A stretch of 64,000 nucleotides of DNA from Acanthaster planci. Its lineage: Eukaryota; Echinodermata; Asteroidea; Valvatida; Acanthasteridae. A model generated the notes under the pieces. It did not search any database. It was not told the DNA's origin and saw nothing but the letters and a program-made list of their open reading frames with translations. The stretch covers positions 3,423,206 to 3,487,205 of the forward strand of contig NW_019091385.1 in NCBI RefSeq assembly GCF_001949145.1, read 5' to 3'. The position numbers and the translations under genes were made by a program. Position 1 is the first letter of the stretch. Each line of letters starts with the position of its first letter. Positions 1 to 11,868 of the stretch are shown here, in pieces.

Positions 1-568
1 TTTTATTGCAACAAAAACTTTGAGGGCTGTTCGGTGAAAGTTCATTCGATTTCTGCTGGTGATCTGGAGTGCCAAAAAAACTTCAGAGAAAGGGCATCAA
101 TGATTTGGTGCTGTCAATCACACTCCAAAAGCTGCTCCCATTGGTTGTCCCAAGCTCCCACTCCCCAATCATATGGTTTCAAGAATGGAAGGTGACAAAA
201 TCAGTCTTTGTGGTTAATCACGCCGGTACCTTGGAAGCTAATAACCGATTGAGATTCCAGATTACAAGCGGCAAATAAGACATCAAAGGAAATGTGCCTC
301 CATAAAAATACGACGCTCGTCGGTTACTTCTCACTTCCAAGACATCACTGATATTAAATCTAGTCCTGTACGGTTTTCAACCACCATGCCTGTTCAAACT
401 TGTAAACTGAGAAATTCGGGGAAGTCTGTGCCACTGTTTCCCTGCATTATGTGTAGAGAGGACGTTACATCTCGGCAGCATGCAGTGCAAAAGTGTCATT
501 TACCAAATGCTAAAATGAAAAAGTGGACAAAACAACATTTTCAACAAGTTAATCACACTCCTGGGGTT
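1..568. other. upstream non-coding DNA, nothing recognised
   Basis: Moderately AT-rich sequence with only short chance reading frames. No domain, RNA gene or repeat is recognised. It ends where the GGGTCCGAGTTGG-type minisatellite begins. Confidence 0.5.
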
Positions 569-740
569 GGGTCTGAGTTGACTAAGGGTGGGTCCGAGTT
601 GGTCGTAGGTCCGAGTTAGTATCGGGTCGGAGTTGGTTGTGGGTCCGAGTTGGTCGTTGGTCCGGGTTAGTATTGGGTCCGAGTTGGTTGTGGGTCTGAG
701 TTGGCATGGGTCCGAGTTGGTTTGGGTCCGAGTTGACTCG
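569..740. repeat. degenerate minisatellite, ~16-18 bp unit
   Basis: About ten to eleven imperfect copies of a unit close to GGGTCCGAGTTGGT lie head to tail, with unit lengths of about 16-18 bp. Variants include GGGTCTGAGTTG, GGGTCGGAGTTGG and GGTCCGGGTTAG. The open frames crossing it read as Gly-Ser-Glu-Leu-Val repeats, but this follows from the DNA periodicity and is not evidence of a protein. It lies just upstream of a strong foldback hairpin. Confidence 0.85.
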
Positions 741-772
741 AAACCCTCCCAGCTAAGTTCAATTCCAAGCTG

Positions 773-927
773 TAAGCCTTATCGCAAATACTGCATGGGT
801 GATTTTGTACAATGATAGAAAGGCATTGTGGGAAGAAAAAAGGAGCAAACATTGCCCCTTTTTCCTTCCCACAATGCCTTTCTATCATTGCACAAAATCA
901 CCCATGCAGGATTTGCAATAAGGCTTA
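773..927. repeat. 155-bp foldback hairpin (MITE-like)
   Basis: The left arm (773-849) and right arm (851-927) are near-complete reverse complements. The left arm runs TAAGCCTTATCGCAAATACT and on; the right arm ends with TTTGCAATAAGGCTTA. The core GGCATTGTGGGAAG pairs exactly with CTTCCCACAATGCC. Only a few mismatches occur over about 75 bp and there is almost no loop. No clear target-site duplication is seen. It is most likely a foldback or MITE-type insertion; a transcribed hairpin RNA is possible but unsupported. Confidence 0.85.
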
Positions 928-3115
928 TTGACTTTGGAAAGAGTTCTATAAATGGCCACTTGACACCCTGTGCACAAACCCTATGAAACTGATCTGGAAA
1001 CCGTTAAGTGTTTTCTAAGTAAATGCTGCAACATTTTCACTGCTAAAATGTATGTTATCACTTTCTGATGGCTAATAAACTATTGCACAGGAAATTCAGT
1101 GGTGTCCATATATGGAACTCTTACCCCGCCTTTTTTTGTCACAACAATAAAAACATTCTTCTTTTTCTCCATTATTTAATTACAGAGTAACTTTATTTTT
1201 CTGATTCATGGCTCTGGAGGATTTTTTTAGGGAAATAGTCTGAAAATGTAAAATGGTCTGATTCCCACCTTGTGAGTGTACGCTGTAAAGTCACAATGAC
1301 TACATGTATGTACATGTATGTATGTTGGCACAGAACCAGACTAAAATTTGTCACAAAAAAGAGTTTGAAGTCCCCAACACAGTTACTGTGCATCTGTCTG
1401 GCTAAATATCGTTTAGTCAAATTAGCCAGCCATGGCTAAATACATTCTGCCTAATTTGTTTTGAATTTAGTGAGGAAAGGGAGCGAGCCCAAAAAGTGAG
1501 GTCAACTTGCAGGCGTTTACAGTACTCAAAAGTTGTGATGCTCGATAAATGGAATTCCTTCTGATACAGAGTGGAAAAAAGTAGGGGCACCTCAAATGAG
1601 GGTATTTACTCTTAGATGAAAAATGAAGCAGAATGTGATGCTGAGAATAAAGTAATGCACTAAGAACAGGGATTGGTTGGAACCAAATCTTAGTTCACAC
1701 AGACGACCCAATAGCTGGTTACAATGCGGATATGAAGTCAGGGTGAATCCAAAACAAAACCATTTACTTTTGCTGCTGCGTGAGTTCCAAGATATTCTGC
1801 AACTGTGTGAATATTTTTCTTGTTGCTAATCAACAAGATATTAACAAACCTCCTCCTATTTTGGTCATTGCTGGTGAGTCCAGCGACACCAAAGTGGATA
1901 TTTGCAGTTACTTTCTAGAAGTTGGGCAGGAAAGTACACTTTTTCATGTTTGACCATGGAATGTGTGATTGATTTTACCCAAGGCTGTATCCCCAACCAA
2001 ATTTTCGGAAGGCCAAACTTTTTGGGGGGAGGGTGGAAGGGGCAAGAAATATGGATCTTTTTTCCTGTAATCTTTGATGGCCTTTCTGAGGGGTGATTTT
2101 GTGGTTGTGCGCGCACTTTGGGATGGGAGGAAAATGAAAACGACCCCCAAAATTGCATTTTTCTAAAATATGGAACTTGTTTAGCTCCTTTAAGGGAGCC
2201 ATGGCCCCCATTGACTCCTTGTATATGTGCCCTTGGAAATACCAAGGTATTGAAACCACGAAACTTTGCACTTGTCAGGCACTCAATTATCTGGGGGGAA
2301 AAAGTGCAGCTGGCCTTCTACAATCATAATGGAAGTAACAGACTGAAAAAATGTGTTTCACAATATACATACATATGTATTAGTATTTACTGTGAGATTG
2401 GATACTGTCCATGAACAACATGTAACACACCCCTTTCTTGTTTGTTTCACACGTAAGTTTTCTGACAAACACTTTTGAAGTAGTTGTGTCATGTTCGTGA
2501 ACTATCTTGAACAAGAATGGTGTGTGTGGGTTTTCCCATTTCTCCCCTCCCATTTACATTTCACCCTTCCTGACCACTAATCATTGGGACCTTTTGAGGC
2601 TTGCTTTTCAGTGGAATTTGAAATATTTGTCAACCCCAATTTTTTTTTACGTATTTTCATAGAAGTTATTGTTTGGAAAAATGCAGCTGTAGGAAACAGG
2701 GTACCGCAAATTGTTCCAAACAGTACAACAGGTGCATTCCACACTGGTCTGATTGTGGTTGTAATTGTCAGACAAGCTTTACTGAACTTCCCCTTCCTTG
2801 CTGTGATTTGTACTTGATTGTACCTGTACGTTCTAAAAAGATGCAAACTGCAATGAACTCTTTGACTTTTTCATGGCTGAGCAAAGGAAAGACAATTTTC
2901 AATTGGCTGACAAGCTATATGACTATTGAATTTGACAGTGCCAACGCAACACAACACAGTTATTATTTTAGAGAAGAATTTAATGTAAATTTCATTTCAA
3001 CCAACACAAGTTGGCCATCACCACTTGACAGTGTTTCCTTCTCTTGTATAGAATTGTAACGTCCTTTTGAAATTCTGCAACCAAGAATACTAGGTAGAAT
3101 TCGACAGAATTTGTC
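928..3115. other. non-coding upstream region
   Basis: No gene is recognised. The longest open frame (minus strand, 1865-2245) overlaps several others in different frames and shows no domain. A short TACATGTATGTACATGTATG tract is near 1303-1325. No promoter element can be defended. Confidence 0.45.
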
Positions 3116-3195
3116 AGATTTCTGACAGGCTGAAAGCCTGTCAGAAATCTTGAAATTCCCATTTGCTGGGACTTTCAGTCCCAGCAAATGGGAAT
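3116..3195. repeat. two adjacent perfect hairpins with complementary loops
   Basis: Hairpin 1 has a perfect 16-bp stem (3116-3131 with 3135-3150) and the 3-nt loop GAA. Hairpin 2 has a perfect 19-bp stem (3155-3173 with 3177-3195) and the 3-nt loop TTC. Only four bases separate them. The apical heptamers CTGAAAG (3130-3136) and CTTTCAG (3172-3178) are exact reverse complements. There is no recognised family. Template-switch inverted duplication or a structured RNA are both possible origins. Confidence 0.9.
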
Positions 3196-5999
3196 CATTG
3201 TGGCTTATTGCCAAACAAGAATGAGTGAGGTGTCTCTAATCACCAGTATAACATGGTTAATACTCGGAAAGGAAGATACTGGCCTAGAAACTTAATAAGA
3301 TCAAGCGGCGTGATTACTTGATGACTCTGAGTGGGCAAAGAGCATGATATGTGGTGCTCAGAAGTAGGAACAGGCTGAATTACATTTTCTGTGATTATGT
3401 AAACAAAAAACAAGGGTGTGTGGGATTTCCCCCACAAATGCCCTTTAGGATGCCTTTTTATCACGTGTTGTAACTTGATGTCAATCAGCCCGTCACATGG
3501 CTCCCTAAGAATGTGTGGCAGAGAAATTTATGCTGTTCATTTCCCACAGGGAGAGTTATGGTAAGATTTTCAGGAAATGAAAACTGATGCATACTGTATG
3601 TATAGTTTTTCATTGATTTGAGTCAGTGTTCTGTGCGTTGCAACCATATGAAATTGTACTGTCTGTCTATCAGTCATTTCTGGGGGACAAGGAAATGTGT
3701 TTGTGCAAACTTTTCTCAAAAGGGATAATTTTTGAAACATGATTAAATTTGTTGAAGTTCTTATAATACAGAAGAAAAATGGACTGCAATGGGCTCTGTG
3801 AAAGGTTGTGTTCAATCAGCTTGTTTGAATTTAGGTATAACTGTGATGTGTGTTTCTGCTCCTTTTATCAAGATTCATTTGTACACTGCATGTATGCCAT
3901 GCCCCTGCATCCCTTGAAGAAAATGCCCAGCCCTAGGCTGTGGTATATTCACAGGCATTGTGCTGTGCTACCATGCCCCATGCTTAGCCTGAGTTTCTCA
4001 TGGCCCTCTGTGGCAGAGTTACTGTGAAATCATCATCTGCTTTTCTGATCTCCAAGGGTTCATTAATGACCGATGGGCTGTGATACACCAAAAAGAGATC
4101 GGTATCATTACTAAATAGTGCATGATGTACATGTACGTACTGGTATGTTGAATCAGAAGAAGTATGTAAGTGCCTAGGCCAGCCATGGCTTACACTGATG
4201 TGTATGTTGATAGCTGAATATGCATGAGGTAAATGCAAATTTATGCAATGTAGGTATAGTAGATACAGTCAAGATGGTCAACTTGTTGCAAATCTACTGT
4301 AGGATGATATCATGACAAATAATTTGTCATTTTCACCTTGAAGTGACGTATAGGATAGTTTGGTGCACCATGAAGTGTCAGACCATCCATAGACTTTGTA
4401 CACACGATACGTCAGTTTGTGGTGCAGCAACTATCTGGGATACCGGTATTTCAGTTAGTGATGCAAGCCACAAATTGTACATGGCTAGTTTCCAGATCTG
4501 TGTTGAAACTGAATGTTAGGATAGAGGTCGGAGAGGAAATAAAAAATTGTGGAGAATTCCTAATCTACAGAAAACTTTAGTTAAGGGAACAAAAATAGGC
4601 TGTAATTGCCGTCAGTTCTGGAAGTGCTATGCTTGTCAAAAACATGTATTTTTCCTTGATTCAAAGCATAAATGGGTAATGTGATTAACAATTACTGTTA
4701 GGTTAGAGAGGCAAAGGAATATTCTCAGGCCGAACTGTAGTCGTTGTAGTGCATGGAACTGTGCATTATTGATATTACGTGTATGTATAGTAACTGTCGC
4801 CTGTAGCAAATGACGTTTGATAGGTACATACGCAAGTCAAGCGTGGATGTATGTAACATTTGATAATTATCTGTTAATTTTGATTTGTGCCATTTTCTCA
4901 GTTGAATTTCGCTGAGCCATTGTTTGTAGCCAAGCCGAATCAAAGTCAGTGATAAATGGTTGAGTGAAGCAAGTCTGGAATTGTTTAGGATGCTAATTAG
5001 AGCAACCAAGAGACGTCTGCAGTGGCTGTCCATCGCTATTTTAAGATAATTTAAATTGATCTCCAATTATGCACATGGTACTAAGCACATTCCTTCAATT
5101 GTGGCCGCACCCAAATGGACCTGGGATGCAATGTGAGATGCTGTTACATGTGGAAGTTCCTTACACATACATGTACGACTGTCATAATTTATGACAGCAA
5201 CAGATAGCAGTCAGCTTGTTTATTTCAGAATTTATTTAGAAATGTCCACGTACAAAGGTGGCTTCTTCAGGCCATGAGATATGCTAACAGCACAGTCTGT
5301 CTTGCAGTCTGTGGCTGATGGCGGGTTGGTCGCCAGTCTGCCGACCATAGCCTTAGACACAGGAGAAAAAAGATTTATGACGAATTTTCCCACACCTGAA
5401 ATTTGAGCTAAACCTGCCAAAAAATTCCTCACACAAGTGACAGTCCTGAATAATGGATTATCTGGGCTGCGTGCAATCACCATATTTACTCGCCTGTTGG
5501 ATTATCGGAACACAGCGGCAAGCTTTCTAGACCAGAGAAGAATGTTGGCGGCTCTTTGGCCATGCAGAGATGAGCGATAGCATTGCTTCCACATGAATTT
5601 TCACAGGGGTCCTCAGCAAAGGTCAGAAGTGACATATGTAGAGGACTGTGTTCAAGAACTGGCAGTGTTGATGCATCTTGAGAAGAAGGTAGTGCAACCA
5701 TGCGCTGTGGGCAGTCTGGGTCTGGTGACAGTTGGGATGAGGTTTGGCCTCGTTATTTTACAAGCTTCATATGAGATGCCAACATTTGGCCTGGGAGTAT
5801 TGACTTGACCATGAAAATACATGTATTTGGTAACTGCACAGCAAATGTGGTGTGATGTGCATGTACCTGTATTTTGAGGCACAAGTGCATGATAGCATGC
5901 AAGGTCTTGACCAGTGTGCAGTCTGTCTTAATTTTGTTTTCTTTCTCAAATTTTGTATCAGAAGAATAACTTTGTTTTCTGATCTTGTCTTTTCTACAG
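3196..5999. other. non-coding DNA, probably end of a 5'-UTR intron
   Basis: No gene is recognised. Several TACATGTA-like tracts occur (around 4127, 5167 and 5819) and one TACCGGTA octamer at 4441-4448. The final stretch is pyrimidine-rich and ends TTTTCTACAG at 5999, a good splice acceptor. The simplest reading is that an intron runs in from an upstream non-coding exon whose position is unknown. Two minus-strand frames (5232-5483 and 5486-5701) are close together but not in phase and match nothing I know. Confidence 0.5.
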
Positions 6000-6060
6000 T
6001 GTCCATAAGATCCTGAAGTGACATCATTAAGGCTGAACTAAACCCAAGTGAAATACCACA
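6000..6060 (+). other. ADCY9: 5' UTR segment of the ADCY9 first coding exon
   Basis: The exon probably begins at 6000, after the acceptor TTTTCTACAG. Four stop codons in frame with the coding start lie in these 61 bases (TGA 6019, TAA 6028, TGA 6034, TGA 6049), so translation cannot start further upstream in this exon. The ATG at 6061 has A at -3 and G at +4, a favourable initiation context. Confidence 0.7.
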
Positions 6061-7543
6061 ATGGCAGGCAATGCCAGCGACATAGAAGTTCATTTCAACC
6101 CCAACGCAGACGAGATGCCAGTAGAGGTCACCTTGCGGCGACGCAGCTCGGAGAACAGCCGTACCAAGGGGCGGAGCCTGTGTCCTAAGCTCTTTGAGCG
6201 CGCCTCGGGCAGCTGGTGGAATCCTAAGTTTGACTCGGGCATCATTGAGGAGCAATTCCAGAGCAACTCCTTCTCCCAGATTCGCCGGCGGTTCCGCTAC
6301 GCCCTGTGCTACATCCTGGCCGCCTGTGTGGTTTGGCTGATATATCTGCCAGTCCGCAACACCGTGGGCCGGCAGACGGACCATCTCTGCCTGAAGGACC
6401 AAGAGGACAGTGGCCAGCAGGCTTGGATTGCATTTGAGCTGGCCGTGGCGTGCCTGCTGGTACTGTGTGTCATTCTCCTCATCTTCACCATCTCTCACCA
6501 TTATAAGAGTCACTTCCAGAAGGTCTCGGGAGTGCTGTGTCTGTGCCTGTGCGGCCTAACTCTAGTCACTTTTGTGTCGCACAGCTCGGCCGGGACCAGT
6601 TCACCCATGAGCAGTGTAGCCACGTTTGCCATGTGCATTGAAACAATTCTTATGATGTACACATTGATCCCCATGCCCTACCTGTACACCCTCATCCCAA
6701 TGTTAATGTTCTCTGTGGCGTATGAACTACTGTACTTCCTGTATGTGGACCCAGAGAGCAGTGAGCATAGCATCACCGGCGAGGTCGTCAACAAGCTCTT
6801 CCTGCATGTGTGCGTGCACCTGATGGGCACCCACGTCTTCTTCATGACGCAGGTGCGCTCCCGCAACACCTTCATGAAGATCGGCCAGGCGGTCATGGCC
6901 CGTCACCAGCACCAAGTTGAGAAGCAGCTGAAAGAGACTACCATCCACTCCCTCATGCCCGACTCCATCGCCCACAAGCTCCTGGAGGAGAAAGGCGAGC
7001 GCAGTGACAAGATCTTCCGGCCTTTCTACATGGACCTGATGGAGGACGTCAGCATCTTGTTTGCGGACATTGCAGGCTTCACCCGGATGAGCGCCAACAA
7101 GAGCGCCGATGTGCTAGTGGGTCTGCTGAACAACCTCTTTGGCCGGTTTGACATCCTCTGCCTGGAGCATAAGTGTGAGAAGATCTGCACGCTGGGCGAC
7201 TGCTACTACTGCGTCTCGGGCTGCCCCGAGCCCCGGCCTGACCACGCCGAATGCTGCGTCGACATGGGCCTGAGCATGATCGAAGCTATCAAGGACTTCT
7301 GCCAGGAGACTGGGGAGAAGGTTAACATGCGCGTGGGTGTCCACACGGGCAAAGTGCTGTGCGGCATCATTGGCAACCGCCGCTACAAGTTTGACGTCTG
7401 GTCCAACGACGTAACCATGGCCAATAAGATGGAGGCATCTGGCATCCCGGGCAAGGTGCATGTCTCGGCACAGACTGCTGAGTTCCTAGGCGACAAATAC
7501 ATCATGGAAGAGAGCAGAGGTGATCGCCAGGCTGTCTTCCTCG
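6061..7543 (+). CDS. ADCY9: adenylyl cyclase type 9, coding exon 1 (N-terminus, TM1-6, C1a)
   Basis: Encodes residues 1-494 plus the first base of codon 495. Adenylyl cyclase makes cAMP from ATP at the plasma membrane under G-protein control. The segment LFERASGSWWNPKFDS (residues 44-59) is a near match to the mammalian ADCY9 N-terminus and fixes the subtype. Six hydrophobic helices lie near residues 79-97, 123-143, 156-173, 184-202, 205-228 and 244-264. The C1a catalytic half follows (about 326-485). It has both metal-binding aspartates, D336 in LFADIAGFT and D380 in TLGDCYYC, and the conserved MRVGVHTG and KFDVWSNDV segments. The exon ends at the donor CTCG|GTAGGT. This donor keeps frame with exon 2 and joins as Gly495-Gly-Lys-Thr-Tyr. 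Reading through instead gives a TAA at 7549. The linker before C1a is shorter than I recall for human ADCY9. Confidence 0.96.
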
Positions 7544-8123
7544 GTAGGTAACAATTTTCTGTTTGTATTGTTTGTGGCAGAAGAACCAGAAGGGAGGGGA
7601 AATTTTATGAATTTGTAGGGAAGGAAGTCTCTGTATTGATCATCCTGGCAGCTCCAGTGTTTGTGTAGTGCATGCTGAATACTTATTGATTATCTTTTTC
7701 TTGTAACTGCCACAGTGCAAGCCTCTTGCTAATATTTTGAACAAGGTGGCCTGCTGACCTCCTTAGCTTCAGACCATCTGTTCTGATCACATTTTCTCTC
7801 ATGTGTTGTTTACTTATATAAACTGTACCCATACTTACAGGCCACACTTGCAGACCACATGTACACAAATGTACGCACATGTGACGGATTCTTTTTTCTT
7901 TCCTTGGTGTGACATGTTGGAGATGGTGTTTGTTTCTATGTTAACATTCTCCACTTATGAAAAGTACCATAAACAATTTGGTTGATCAGCCTCATAGCAG
8001 AAGCAGGAAGTACTGGGATCTAGTCTGACAAGTGATCTTTGTTCAGCTGTGCAGTGTACATGAATTCCAATTGCCCCCTCATGTTCACTTGGGCTGGAAG
8101 AAACTTGAAGACTTTCACCATAT

Positions 8124-8370
8124 GGGTAATTCCTGAAATTAGGGGTCCATTTTGTTTTGTGTCCCTGTCACATCTGACACACGATTTTGTCAGTTCAGAA
8201 CACATTTTCTGATTTCCAAGAGTGATGAATTAATGCAAATTACCTGCCAAACAAACAGTAATAGTTTGAAATCAATTCCGGTGATATTTCCATGTCAACT
8301 AACAAAGGTCACATGTAATAGGGACACAAAAATGTCACACTGTTGGACCCCTAACTCCTGGAATTATCCA
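8124..8370. mobile_element. MITE copy A with long terminal inverted repeats
   Basis: The left end GGGTAATTCCTGAAATTAGG is the inverted match of the right end, whose complement starts GGATAATTCCAGGAGTTAGG. The inverted similarity goes on inward through GTGTCCCTGTCACATCTGAC for about 60 bp with a small gap. A second copy lies about 1 kb downstream in the same orientation. It has no coding capacity. The superfamily is not identifiable by eye because no clear target duplication is visible. Confidence 0.8.
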
Positions 8371-9091
8371 GTCACACAGTTTCCCAACCAATGAATGCAA
8401 AGACTTTTTTCCACAAGTATTAAGTGACTGCACAATCGTGTAATCCATTTTGAAATACCGAAACTCAGTCCATTTTAGCAAGCATTCCGGGGTAAAAGAG
8501 CTGCATCATATACAAAGATGCTTCACACATCACTTAGAGGACAGATTTAAATCATGTGCTTATTTAATTGTGAGACCCTAACTGCAGTGCTTTCCCTTGC
8601 TAAGTCAGTGCATTTATCCTTCAGGCAGGAAACCACACCGAGACCGAGGAATGCAATTGAAAGTGTTCACCCCTGTAACATCAGTACTGTCACTTTGCAA
8701 GGGCTTATCCTCAAGCCTCAAAATAGAAGCGGATTGTTGGCAGAGTAATTAGAGGCCGATAAAAGAAATTCTAAAAATAGATGTCACTGTAAGTGATCTG
8801 TTTCAAGAGGATATGCTGGCTGGTATTGTAAATACAAAAAATGCTGGACTAGGAAATGTAAATTTGTCTGTTCATTACAAGCAGGTACATGTATACATGT
8901 ACATGTAGGCAGTGCATGTACAAATACATGAGCATTGTGCTCATGCACGTAGGTCTGTGTGTAATCTGTGATGGTAGTGTTGATACTAGAGGTGGATTTT
9001 GTTAACTGCTAAGCACAGAACTTCTGCTAAGAACAGAAAAGGGTTACCGTTAAAAAATAATGTCAGTATGTTAATGCTGACTGGCTCTTCC

Positions 9092-9320
9092 TTAGGGGTC
9101 CATTTTTTCATGTCCCTGTCACATCTGACATATGATTTTGTAAGTTCAGAACACATTTTCTGATTTCCAAGAGTGATGAGTTAATGGAAATTACCTGCCA
9201 AACAAACAGTAATAGTTTGAAATCCATTCCGGTGATATTTTTTTATCAAATAACAAAGGTCAGATGTAACAGGGACACAAAAATGTCTCACTTTTGGACC
9301 CCTAATTCCTGGAATTACCC
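9092..9320. mobile_element. MITE copy B, partner of the 8124-8370 element
   Basis: Matches copy A from TTAGGGGTCCATTTT to CCTGGAATTACCC at roughly nine in ten positions by eye. The shared internal block TGCCAAACAAACAGTAATAG is exact. Its left tip is diverged or missing: CTCTTCCTTAGG replaces the expected inverted end. The right end (complement GGGTAATTCCAGGAATTAGG) is intact. Same orientation as copy A. Confidence 0.82.
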
Positions 9321-11868
9321 AGGTACAGTACACATACATGTATATGTACAGTACTTTATGTAAGTTGTTAAGCACGGTTTCCTTTTTGTTTGCTCCATAA
9401 GATGATCCTCAGCAGATATGCTGGTGTCCATTTACATGTACATGTACAAGCACAAGTACCAGTCAATGCATAGATATACATTTAAATACATTTTACATGA
9501 ACTTTTGACACACACTTTATTTCATAAAAATGGTTCATGTTGCTTAGTATTTTGCATGTACATGTATTCGAAATGTTTTGCAGTACAGTCGCATTGCGGT
9601 GTACACATGGGTACTTGTATGGTACATAATCAGTTTTGTGTAGATTTACCAGTACATATCTGTATGTACATGTATATGTACTCCGTACTGTGTACCGCGT
9701 TGCATGTGGCTCTGCTCACAGGATAAAGTCTACAGGTCTCCATACATGTACATGTACCGGTACATGTGGGTAGGCCTTCAGCGGTTTAATATTTAAGGGA
9801 AGAGTTTCTTGTGTTTAAGGCAAATCAGGGCTGAGTTGTGGGGACATTCTCTGTCCTCACAAGGTTTCCGGTGGTACAATTAGGTGAGATATCATGTGGG
9901 TGCCCCTACACCTACTGAACAAGTACATCTGTTAGTGTGAGCATGCTCACTGCACATGAAGATTTACATGTATACATGTACATGTGTAAATAAATTCATG
10001 TACATGTGTTTGCTCAGTGGAAATGCCCTCTACCACACTGGGTCTCTGAATTTACAACAATTCAGACAATTGACTCTCTGCTGAAATTACATAAGTCTTT
10101 ATTCAGTATTCTGTGTTTTTCGTTGCACTATATGCATGACTTCAGTGTTCATTCTGTGTGACTGACAAACACAAAAAGAAAAAAAAAGCCTAACTGATGT
10201 GCATACTTAACATGCATCCATGCACATAATGGCACATGTAGCACCCAGAATACATGTACATGTATATCAATTTGCTGTTGGTACATGTACATGTACATGT
10301 ACATTGTTCTGGTATGTAGCGGTTCATGTGGTGCACGTTCACGATTCTGTATTTCTCTTCACAGATGAGTAACTCCAACATCCGAAGGTGATGAGTCATG
10401 TTCACAGTGTGATGTCTTGCATGTTCATGTACACCAGTAGAGACTTTTGGTGTTGAATGTCACAGGGCTCATTTTTTGGTTGTAAAGGCTAGTGACTACT
10501 GGGTATTTGCATGGAGACTTCAATACGCAGACTTCCCTTCTGGGTTTGCAGACATGAAATTCCAGCCCGCCCAACCACGATCTTTGCTGTGCATTCAGAG
10601 TCAGAAAGGTGGAATTTCAGAAGTGTGCGTCTCATTTAAACACAGAGACGCATAGTCAACCTGGTGTAGCGTATGCGTGTTTTGTTTCTGGGCACGTACA
10701 GTTGCAAAAAAACAAGAATCAATGCATTTGCAGAATAAGATTTTTTGTGCCAGTTTGTTCTGACTCACCGCAAAAGAAACACTTAAGCCCATATTGCACA
10801 ATACACAATTGCATTTGGTAAGAAAAAACAAATGTTGAATCCTAATCTAGTTTTCTTTTGCCTACATTCTCTCTGGCCCATTTTTTATGGTCACAATGTA
10901 CGCAGATCTTTACAGTTGGGGGCAAAGGCTTGCTATTTTTATTTTGCCATTCGAGATCCATCAGATCAGCATTGTTGCAAGTTGGGTCAACAATGTACAG
11001 TGACTTTCCCTCATTAAATTTCTCCCTGTGCCATCTTCGGAGGACCGACAATATGTCAACTGGATTGGGGGCTCAGGCTACACATGTCTGAAGCAAGCTG
11101 ACATTTAACGGGTCACGTTATCTTTTTAGAGTCTCATTGATTGGCCAGCGGTTAGACGCTCACAATTTTTTTCTCTCCCAAAATTTTTTTCTCCCTCCCG
11201 CTCCGAGGGTGTTGAATTATGAGCTGCCTGAGAAGGAACTGGTGCAAAGATTTCAGAGAATCCAGTTGAATCGCCGGAGGGCATTAGTGTAGATACTCAC
11301 ATTGCTAATTTGAAAACTGCATGCACCTTCACCGAATCACCCATGTCATAATGTGCGTATTTCTGGTCTATTTCAAATCACCCATTTCTGCATCATGGAT
11401 GCCATTTTCTTTTAAAAGTCTAGAAAATTTTGTTCTAATCATTCATTTGAATGTTTGATTGGTGTATTTGTTATATTGAGGCCAGAAATACGTAATGGCA
11501 TACTGATATTTTTCTCATAGCAGGTGGATAGAAATCCTTCTTGCCTCTTACTCATTAATCCACGTACTTACACGTACCAGTACTTTGGATTTTTCACTCC
11601 AGATTTTGCTGAAATGCAAACAAATATCTTTTGTAAAGCCGAAATTCCTTATTGTAGCTTGTTGGCTCAAGTGCAAAGTTACCACTGTACATGTACAATG
11701 TATGCCCGTAGAATGTATGCAAATTGGATATGTACGTGTACCATACCATTTGTCCTTTGCTCTATGGTTAAAACATGTACCGGTACTAGCACATACATGT
11801 ACATGCACACCCCTGATATGGGTCTCTATGGTATTTCTTGTCTGACACGTTCATGCACAGAGTACTAG

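Noticed and set aside
5232-5701. Minus-strand frames as a pseudogene fragment
   Set aside because: Adjacent frames are not in register and the translations match no family I recognise.
5767-6513. 248-codon minus-strand open frame over the start of ADCY9
   Set aside because: It is the antisense shadow of the GC-rich first coding exon and has no domain of its own.
7546-7551. Alternative donor TAG|GTAACA at 7548
   Set aside because: It would put exon 2 out of frame, whereas CTCG|GTAGGT keeps the frame and restores the conserved C1a end.
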